From Laccaria trichodermophora (Eukaryota > Basidiomycota > Agaricomycetes > Agaricales > Hydnangiaceae), in contig JACTVC010000009.1 of NCBI GenBank assembly GCA_018417955.1, positions 62,001 to 126,000 on the forward strand: a stretch of 64,000 bases of DNA. The letters run 5' to 3'. Below are positions 57,209 to 64,000 of this stretch, piece by piece (the stretch's first letter is position 1; every line of letters begins with the position of its first letter). A model generated the notes under the pieces. It saw only the letters and a program-made list of their open reading frames with translations. It did not search any database and had not been told where the DNA came from. A program made the position numbers and the translations under genes.

Positions 57209-57741
57209 ACCACCGAGACGTTCTTGAACCTAAAAGCTTGTTGCGTGACGATTTCAGTATCTGCTGAACGATCTAAAAGATTTATCCGCTTTCTTGTTTG
57301 ATTTCTCACCTCACATCTCCCCCATACGAACGTCCGTGATTCCACATTTATACCCCATACAATTGTCTGGCCTATTAGTAGCGTACTGTTCCACCATATT
57401 TTGCTTTCTTGTGCCTCCGTGATACCCGTTGTCGCCTTACCTCTGTAAATTATACCAAAAGCTTTCGCAGAAGAGTGCAATGTTATCGTGAATTTCCGTC
57501 TTTGCGGCAAACAAAGATTATATCGATTGAGTATGAGGAACTGAAGCTACATCTCGACAGATTGGAGGAGAGGGCCGCAAGACGCAAAACGAACTTCGTC
57601 CTGAGTCTAGGAGGTATGGAGCACGGACTACGCCGTGCGAAGCTAGAGGCACAGATGAGAGACTTTATATGACTTCAAAAGACTTATGTGAAAGTGCGCA
57701 CTGTCAAACTTTCGTCTGGGAATGTTTGTCTACATAAAGGA
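57209..57741. other. Convergent intergenic region
   Basis: Lies between the 3' ends of the acetyltransferase and the Cox14-like gene. A plus-strand frame at 57409-57672 (87 codons, Arg/Leu-rich) has no upstream exon or start context that I can support. Confidence 0.45.
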
Positions 57742-58173
57742 CTATTGGTTACGTCCAGAAACAGCCGATTGTGCAAGTTCAGCAAGGGCCTTTTCCTTTT
57801 GTTCTACCACCTGGTGCCATGATTGTTTGAAGTCAGCGTCTGATCACTGAATGGTAGTTCAAAACAATTTACCTCGTCATTAACGACAGTCGTGGGAAGA
57901 CCTAGCGCTACCCTCTCCTCCAGAATCTGCGAGTCCGCTCCTAATTAGATGGTAATATCAAAGTTCGACCACGATGAAGGACGTACTTCTGTGATTTGAA
58001 CCAACTGTGAGTACACCATCATCAATTTTGAAGTTGCTTCACCCACCTCTTCCTCTCCGAAGTGTGTCGCGATGGACAACGACGCCCATTCCAATACCGT
58101 ACACCGAAATTCCGACAAGTGAGTACACCACTGTCCTGTGGAGGATGTCCAGGACGGATAACTTGGGTGGCAT
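57742..58173 (-). CDS. Small Cox14-like mitochondrial inner-membrane protein
   Basis: Four exons give about 93 residues. Exon 1, from the ATG at 58173, encodes MPPKLSVLDILHRTVVYSLV, then GISVYGIGMGVVVHRDTLRR. This is a single membrane helix with a short basic N-terminus, the layout of the fungal Cox14 family of cytochrome oxidase assembly factors. Exon 2 is only about 18 nt (near 58004-57987). Exon 3 encodes ADSQILEERVALGLPTTVVN. Exon 4 encodes VVEQKEKALAELAQSAVSG and stops with TAG at 57742-57744. All joins keep the frame with GT-AG borders and a CTGAC branch-like word before the last acceptor. The gene is divergent from a SET-domain gene 119 bp away. The family assignment rests on pattern, not alignment. 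Confidence 0.6.
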
Positions 58174-58292
58174 TGTTAGAGTGAGGTGACCGATCGGGGA
58201 TCGGCGCGCACGGAATGTTTTGTTTGGATGCATCGTTGATAACAAACAGGGCTCTAAGCGGACGTCAACTTGGCTCAAACATCCAATGTCCT
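58174..58292. promoter_or_regulatory. Short divergent promoter region
   Basis: 119 bp between the start codons of the Cox14-like gene (minus, 58173) and the SET gene (plus, 58293). No distinct element was identified. An upstream ATG at 58285 is out of frame with the SET protein. Confidence 0.4.
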
Positions 58293-60155
58293 ATGTTGGG
58301 CTTGGATTCTATCTCCTTGCTGCTTGAATGGTGTATCCAAAACTCTGTTTTGATCGACCCACGGCTTCGAATTGATTTTGATGAGCATGGAGGGCTTGGG
58401 GTGTTTTCGACCGAAGATGTCATTCCTCAAGATGAGACGCGTGTGTTTGAAGATTTCCTCTCACAAAATATTGTCTAACGCGATAGACTTAGTGGTCAGA
58501 ATAGCCAAAGATTCTGTCCTTTCGACGAGGTCGTGTTCTCTCGCCGATCATATACCGCCTGTTCCGTATGGCCTGGGTGCACAGATCGCCCTCTCGTTGG
58601 CCTTATACGGCGAGATGTAAGCTTTCGGTTACGTTATTATATTTATACGATATCTCACAGTCGACTTGTCAGCCTGAAAGGGTCTTCATCAAGATGGTAT
58701 GGATACCTGCAGGCCCTTCCCAGCGAAGTTGATATCCCTCTTTTTTGGGATCAACAAACGGCTTCCACGCGCTCCTTAGAAGATGGATCACAGGCTTTGA
58801 CATGGCTGACGGGGACGGAGGTCGATAAAGTACTACATCAAATGGCAGACAACGAAATGACTATACTGGTGGGCTTTTCAACACCCACAGAGATATAAAT
58901 GTCGACGAGTCTCACGCTGTCGATGAAACAGGAAGAATTAATCCAATATTACCGTAATGTCGGGGAACCGCTTCTCTTACGGAATTCTGGAATTTGGAAG
59001 GGTTTCTCTTCAGGATCCGTGACACCCACGGTGGAAGGCTTCCTGCGTGCCTACTCGCTCGTGTCCTCTCGAGCTTTTCTGGCTGATGCTTACCACGGAC
59101 TATCGATGGTTCCAATAGCAGATGCGTTAGTTTTCTTCCGAGCATCAGTGTCCGACAATTTCTCAAAAGCGGTGTTATTGTAGGTTCAATCACGTTCATG
59201 AGAACCATGTGCACCTCGAGGTGACTGCTTCTCAGATTTTTTATTTTATGGACGCGCTGATGATCATTTATTTTAGAGCGATTTTAATGTCTGTCCGGAA
59301 TGTGGGTCCTTGAGCGAGTGCACTCATGACCGTGATGGTCTTCCGGCTGATCTCGTCAATAACAATGAGCCAGAAAATGATTTATTCTACGAGATGGTTT
59401 CCGATATTCCCATCCCTCCACACAGTGAGGTATTCAACACATATGGGGACAATTTGACAAATGCACAACTGCTAACGCGCTATGGCTTTACGTTGGACGC
59501 AAACGAGAACGACAACCTGACTTGGACCATTGATGAGGTCTCTCAAAATTGTAAAGAGCTGGGAGAGCTGTTGCAAATAATCAATGATGATTTTACTGTG
59601 AATCAGCTTCAGAAGATCTTTATTCAGTCGCAACTCATCTACAACACACCGCCTGGTTTATTCCTCGGCATCAATGGGGATGGCAGAGTCTCTGACAAGT
59701 TATGGATTCTACTTGGGCTACTTTCATCAGATCGCGGGGCATCTGCCGGACCAACTGCTCTCCTTCGACGCCTTATTGATCTACAGCTACTCGTGGAATC
59801 TCAGACGCAATTTTCGGACGATAGCGACTCCGAGAACCAACAAAGTATACCCCTAGGCGCTGACCCCGCTTTATTAGATACACTGTCGAAGATGGCCTGT
59901 TCGATTGTCAGTCTTTGTGGAGCGCGAAAGCGAAATGGGGGCGTACCAGGGTCAGACCTTGGCGATATCTTGGATGTAAGCGCTTTCGTAGCCGCTGATG
60001 CGCATGTAATCATGGTTTTTTCAAAGGCTCTGCCTCCAGCTCAGAGTCGGACCAGGACAGCGGTAGCTATCGTTATGAGTGAGCGATCAATACTGGATAG
60101 TTGTGAGGCTGCGTGGACAGATGTGTTAGCTGCTGTACAGCGGCATGTTGGTTAA
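58293..60155 (+). CDS. SET-domain protein of the SETD/Rubisco-LSMT-like type
   Basis: The start MLGLDSISLLLEWCIQNSVL opens the first SET half, with IDFDEHGGLGVFSTEDVIPQ. The insert region contains SRWYGYLQALPSEVDIPLFW and SLVSSRAFLADAYHGLSMVP. The catalytic Asn-His block is IADAFNHVHENHVHLE, formed across an intron after 59125. The SET end reads DIPIPPHSEVFNTYGDNLTN followed by AQLLTRYGFTLDANENDN, with the invariant NTYG. A C-terminal helical substrate-binding domain of about 220 residues follows. This is the split-SET layout of non-histone lysine methyltransferases such as Rkm proteins. A cysteine-containing stretch (CPECGSLSECTHDRDG) lies in the insert and could bind zinc. The target protein is not predictable; ribosomal or elongation-factor proteins are typical for the class. 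Confidence 0.8.
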
Positions 60156-60631
60156 ATTTCTGTGGGTGAAAATTCATGCGCGTGTGTGATGGTTCCAGTG
60201 ACGGAGGCTGTTGATGTTGCTTATGGGAGCTCTCTTTTTTAGCCTGCCTGACTCGGCGTTTATGCGGGGAAATTGTCTTGATATTAGGACCGGGTACAGT
60301 GCAGACTGAGTAGTGGCGAGCCCTCTGGCGAGTCTAAATTTCCTGTAAACGAGGCCCATAGGAACGGATACTTAAAAAATTACAACAGACGTGTTGTCGA
60401 GGAACTGCCTCTAGGCAGAGCCTTGTTCCAAGGATGGGCGTGCATTGTGCCCGGCTCGTCTTCCTTTGTACTTGACCCCGTGACCTGCCGTGGTCCCGAT
60501 CTTCGATCTGTTTGCGTCCGACCTAATCAGAATGAACTTTATCGAACAATGCTTTCTGTCGATTTCCTTTCAACCAAACAGCCACCTCCTTTCTCTTTCT
60601 TTCTTGATTATCCCTTTGACCACTCCTCTTC
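60156..60631. other. Intergenic region and 5' UTR of the PKA gene
   Basis: No gene recognised. CT-rich tracts just before 60632 (CTCCTTTCTCTTTCTTTCTT at about 60586) are typical of fungal promoters or 5' UTRs. Confidence 0.5.
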
Positions 60632-62095
<1,464 letters not shown>

Positions 62096-62668
62096 AGGCC
62101 ACGGCGGACGACATGACTTATGTCTATTAAAATTGTATGTATCACCAAGACTACCACCATCTCGGCTGTTTGGATATTTGTTTTCTACTTTATTCTTCCC
62201 TCCCTTGTGTTAATTACATACCAGAAATCCCCCAACGAACTCTATCTATACCTACATCGCGCAACTTACGTTTTCCGCATTCATACTATCACGATTCTGA
62301 ATGACAATCATTCGTGAAAAACTGGAGAGTCGTGTTTTAGTGAAAGCATTCATGACGGAAAGCGTCGATGTTTGTTGGCGCCAAACAAAGGGTATCAGAC
62401 ACCTCAAAAAATAATGGACCCAAATCAACTTTCTCGCCAACACAGGGCGCGTTCGCCTGAGCACCTCCAGGACTGGCCCCTTTCCCGTTTTCACACTTCT
62501 CTTAGCTTCCTTCTTGTCCAAGAACTGCGCCAAACCATCCAGGATCTCGAAAGATCGGCCACCTGCCCTTTGTTTTCCGCGGTTTGAGCGCCAACAACAT
62601 CCATACGCGTGATTCTGCTTTTCAGTTCTTCTTGGGTGTCCTCAGTGGGGTGTTAGCGTCTTGTTTTG
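62096..62668. other. Intergenic region downstream of PKA
   Basis: No gene supported. The first part is T-rich and probably the PKA 3' UTR. Confidence 0.5.
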
Positions 62669-64000
62669 ATGGCCGGGAAAGCGGTGAATGGCACCTCGGA
62701 TGATGGCGACAGGAATGGGTCGGTGACGAGGAGTGTGCGTGGGCATGGGAAGAAGGGCAGCGCGGCTTCGGCTTCTGTGAATGGGAGTGGAAAATCGAGG
62801 TATAGGAATGCAAAGAAAGCCGCTGCGCCGAGCCCTGTTGTGACGCAAGAGATGATAGAGGCGGAGAGGGCGCTGTTGTTGGCGGAGAAACAGGCGCAGT
62901 TGGAGGAGGTGCTGGACAGACATGATGACCTCGTACGTTCTTCTCTTTTACTTCTAGGGAAGCGTAGTGATTCCTTCTGTAGGTCCGAGAATGCTTTCAT
63001 ATGGAGCATTTCAGATTAATGGCCTCGTTCAACCCAGTGGTTCGTGTCTGACTATCGGTATATCTTCATCTCAGACTAAAGCTCGTTTGTTTTCAGGAAT
63101 CCAAACAAGATAATTCGCCTGTTTTCAGAGAGGTACGCTAAATACTAGCTGCGTCGATTCACCGTCCCTTACATCGCTCACCAGTATAAATCCAAATATG
63201 ACTTGGTGCAACATGCTGCTCCTATCGCGGGCCCATCACGTCAAACACGCAGGGCTCACAACGAACGTCAAAAGGCTCTCACCGCAGCACCCTCGATATC
63301 TGCGCCTCCTGCTCTCAGTACGTCAAAGAAGCAGAAGAAGAAACTGAAGCCTAAGGCTCCTAATACTGCTGCGATATGGGATATTCTTAGCGCTGCTCGT
63401 GAACAAGCGAGAGGGAGAGGTAAGGGAAAGGGGAAAGAAAAAGAGCTTGAACCAGAACCAGAACCAAAATCCGAGTCTGAGTCAACACCAACACCAGAAT
63501 CAACACGGCCACCCGAATCAGAACCACCACCTGAATCAGCGTCGGCACCTGAATCGACACCAGTGCCAAAAACATTACCAGAAACACCACCAGAACCAGA
63601 ACAACCTCCAGCTCCAGAAATAACACCAGAATTCGCGCTAGAACCGGAATCAAAGTTATTAGAACCCCAAGCTGTGTCTGATGATCTTCCTACCACTGAA
63701 TTAGATCACGCTGAAGAAGTGCTCGAAGAATCCATCTCTATCGTAGTTACGCCAAGGAACGGTAGACGCCCATCTCCCTTTACCTCCGAATCAGTTGCCG
63801 AAGAAGTGCCCGAAGAATCTATCTCTGTCTTAGCCACGCGAAGGAATGGCAAACGCCCAGCTTCCGTTCTAGAGCATACTACTCAAGTTGCAAAACGGCT
63901 CAAGGCTGATAGGAAGGTTGTGTTCGATGACAAGGAGCAGCCATGTCCTCCCGTTGAAGAATCCATATCTGTGGGATTGGCGCGAAGAAGCGGGAGATTG
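62669..64000 (+). CDS. Low-complexity protein, cut by the window end
   Basis: The start MAGKAVNGTSDDGDRNGSVT opens a basic Gly/Ser-rich segment. A helix follows (MIEAERALLLAEKQAQLEEV, then LDRHDDLVRECFHMEHFRLM across an intron near 62932-62982). After two more short introns (near 63045-63097 and 63132-63183) comes KYDLVQHAAPIAGPSRQTRR, then a Lys-rich block that could be a nuclear localisation signal (KKQKKKLKPK). A long Pro/Glu repeat follows (about 63440-63640). The visible end holds three copies of a motif of the form EESIS, four residues, then RRNGKRP-like (about 63720, 63805 and 63955). No domain was recognised; nuclear location is inference. The 3' end lies outside the window. Confidence 0.6.

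Noticed and set aside
63268..63696. Minus-strand Gly/Ser/Asp-rich frame of 142 codons
   Set aside because: It is the antisense reading of the Pro/Glu repeat in the plus-strand gene, produced by low complexity.

Overview
The window is nuclear DNA from a filamentous basidiomycete, most likely an Agaricomycete. Genes lie on both strands and carry many introns of about 45-75 nt with GTRNGT donors. The gene set fits this origin: DUF6699 protein, RIM13/PalB calpain, OPT transporter, fungal G-domain membrane proteins, RlpA-like secreted protein. No rRNA, tRNA, CRISPR array or organellar segment was recognised.

Layout: 1-3.1 kb is gene-poor with a possible decayed gene. COG3 (3.2-6.3 kb, +) is followed by a secreted double-psi beta-barrel protein (7.5-8.4 kb, -), a 3.3 kb gap and a cerevisin-like S8 protease (11.7-13.4 kb, -). 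Two tandem G-domain membrane proteins follow (14.1-16.8 and 17.0-20.2 kb, +). Next is a housekeeping cluster: cytosolic AsnRS (+), DPH5 (-), an F-box/LRR-like protein (+) and LSM4 (-). Then come an OPT transporter (28.9-32.9 kb, +), a RIM13 calpain (33.4-37.1 kb, +) and a DUF6699 protein (+). A transposon-bearing stretch (38.9-42.0 kb) holds a 615 bp TA-flanked MITE and a 995 bp hairpin-ended element. It is followed by a SET protein (-) head to head with RIT1 (+), a disordered Ser/Pro/Glu-rich protein (-), a HAUS3-like coiled-coil protein (+) and a tandem duplication carrying two copies of an unidentified membrane protein (-). After 3.4 kb without a recognisable gene come a GNAT acetyltransferase (+), a Cox14-like mitochondrial protein (-), a second SET protein (+), the PKA catalytic subunit (+) and a low-complexity protein cut by the window end.

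Most genes are unrelated housekeeping or signalling genes rather than one pathway. AsnRS, DPH5 and RIT1 all serve translation. RIM13 and PKA are nutrient and pH signalling components.

The outstanding observation is in the second G-domain gene. Between 18281 and 19764 the coding sequence appears to be split into 24 consecutive micro-exons, 18 of them exactly one codon long. They are separated by 25 introns of 46-73 nt with near-consensus splice sites. Every micro-exon is a multiple of 3 nt, none is a stop codon, and the reading frame re-enters a C-terminal exon whose product resembles the C-terminus of the neighbouring paralogue. I know of no described gene with such an array.
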